Below are positions 7,677 to 8,230 of a stretch of 8,230 nucleotides of DNA, piece after piece. Made by a program: the position numbers and the translations under genes. The notes under the pieces are model-generated. The model searched no databases. It saw only the letters and a list, made by a program, of their open reading frames with translations, and was not told where the DNA came from. Positions within the stretch are counted from its first letter, which is position 1, and the number at the start of each line of letters is the position of its first letter. This DNA comes from Spirochaetaceae bacterium (GTDB taxonomy: Bacteria > Spirochaetota > Spirochaetia > DSM-2461), in NCBI GenBank assembly GCA_016342385.1, contig JAEINM010000164.1, positions 1 through 8,230 on the forward strand, read 5' to 3'.

Positions 7677-8230
7677 ATGATGTTAAAGAAATTTTTTGTA
7701 TCCATATTATTGATAATACTGTTTTTCTCCTGCACGACCGTACAGAAACTGCCTATGAGCACAGCTGAAGAACGGAACGCTTCGGCACTCAGGATTCTCG
7801 AGAATCCCCCTGGTACATTTCCAGTCTCCCAATCGGATATCCCTCTTCTTCTGGAATATAGCCGAGATGATAATCCTGCCGTCAGGCAAATGGCTGTTTA
7901 TCAACTTCTGCAGATTGATACAGCTTCTTTTTTTCCTGATATTCTTCCCCTTTTACTCGATAGAGATCTCTCTGTTTCCAGGAACACAGAGGAACTTCTG
8001 TTAAATAATAGAAAAGAAGCTCTCTCTCTTTTCGCAGATGTCTTAAAGGGAGACAATACAGAGCTGAAACTAGTAGTGCTTGACCTTCTTGTTAAAGTTC
8101 ATGACTCTGAAAGCCTTCGGGACATTATAGAATTATTCAGTGATGAAAATGAATTGATAGTCGATAAAGCCATTTCCGCAGCATCGAAGATTGCCCATGT
8201 GAATGATAAGATTCTATATGAAACATTATT
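7677..8230 (+). CDS. HEAT-repeat lipoprotein, 3'-truncated by window end
   Basis: The frame starts at ATG-ATG (7677 or 7680) and stays open to the edge, giving 184 visible residues. The N-terminus is a lipoprotein signal: Lys4-Lys5, a hydrophobic core of Phe/Ile/Leu (6-17), and a lipobox-like LFFSC with Cys19, followed by TTVQK. The serine at -1 suits signal peptidase II; the Phe at -2 and -3 is tolerated by the looser spirochaetal lipobox. From about residue 54 the protein is alpha-helical with HEAT/Armadillo-like helix pairs: IPLLLEYSRDDNPAVRQMAVYQLL, ILPLLLDRDLSVSRNTEELL, ELKLVVLDLLVK, and LRDIIELFSDENELIVDKAISAASKIA. It is probably a periplasmic or outer-membrane-anchored scaffold for protein contacts, with partner unknown. 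AGGGG at 7659-7663, overlapping the upstream stop, is the only ribosome-binding-like sequence and lies 13 bases before ATG 7677. Another in-frame ATG at 7647 would overlap the glycosyltransferase but lacks this logic. Confidence 0.8.
   Translation, partial: MMLKKFFVSILLIILFFSCTTVQKLPMSTAEERNASALRILENPPGTFPVSQSDIPLLLEYSRDDNPAVRQMAVYQLLQIDTASFFPDILPLLLDRDLSVSRNTEELLLNNRKEALSLFADVLKGDNTELKLVVLDLLVKVHDSESLRDIIELFSDENELIVDKAISAASKIAHVNDKILYETL

Overview
The window (8,230 bp, moderately AT-rich) looks like a chromosomal segment of a Gram-negative-type bacterium, most likely a spirochaete. The main clue is the last ~550 residues of the giant protein at the left. They combine Ig-like 'FSEPV' domains, a 'HRVSDIALGL' block, a 'YIDPDGSGPLGLYAARI' block and a FlgD-like terminal domain ending in RKVMVVK, a layout I associate from memory with large spirochaetal surface proteins. 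This assignment is inference, because no rRNA or marker gene is present.

Layout: (1) 2-6007 (+) is the 3' part of a very large surface-protein gene whose 5' end lies outside the window. Residues 1 to ~1385 are Ser/Thr/Gly/Asn-rich beta-helix repeats of the filamentous-haemagglutinin style. They include a near-perfect 91-residue tandem duplication and a longer array with a ~70-residue period. The rest are globular Ig-like and FlgD-like domains. (2) 6008-6670 (-) is a complete trmH/SpoU-type tRNA 2'-O-methyltransferase whose stop codon directly abuts the stop codon of the giant gene. (3) After a 132-bp divergent intergenic region, 6803-7660 (+) is a complete GT-A/family 2 glycosyltransferase. 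(4) Sixteen bases later, 7677-8230 (+) is the 5' part of a HEAT-repeat lipoprotein gene that runs off the right edge and is probably cotranscribed with the glycosyltransferase.

The genes do not form one obvious pathway. The giant protein is an envelope or secreted structural/adhesive protein, TrmH is housekeeping tRNA modification, and the glycosyltransferase-lipoprotein pair suggests envelope polysaccharide or glycoconjugate work. I see no RNA genes, insertion sequences, CRISPR arrays, integrase or defence genes. The points most worth following up are the repeat architecture and export route of the giant protein, the zero-gap convergent gene ends, and the uncertain glycosyltransferase start. 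No clearly new system is visible.
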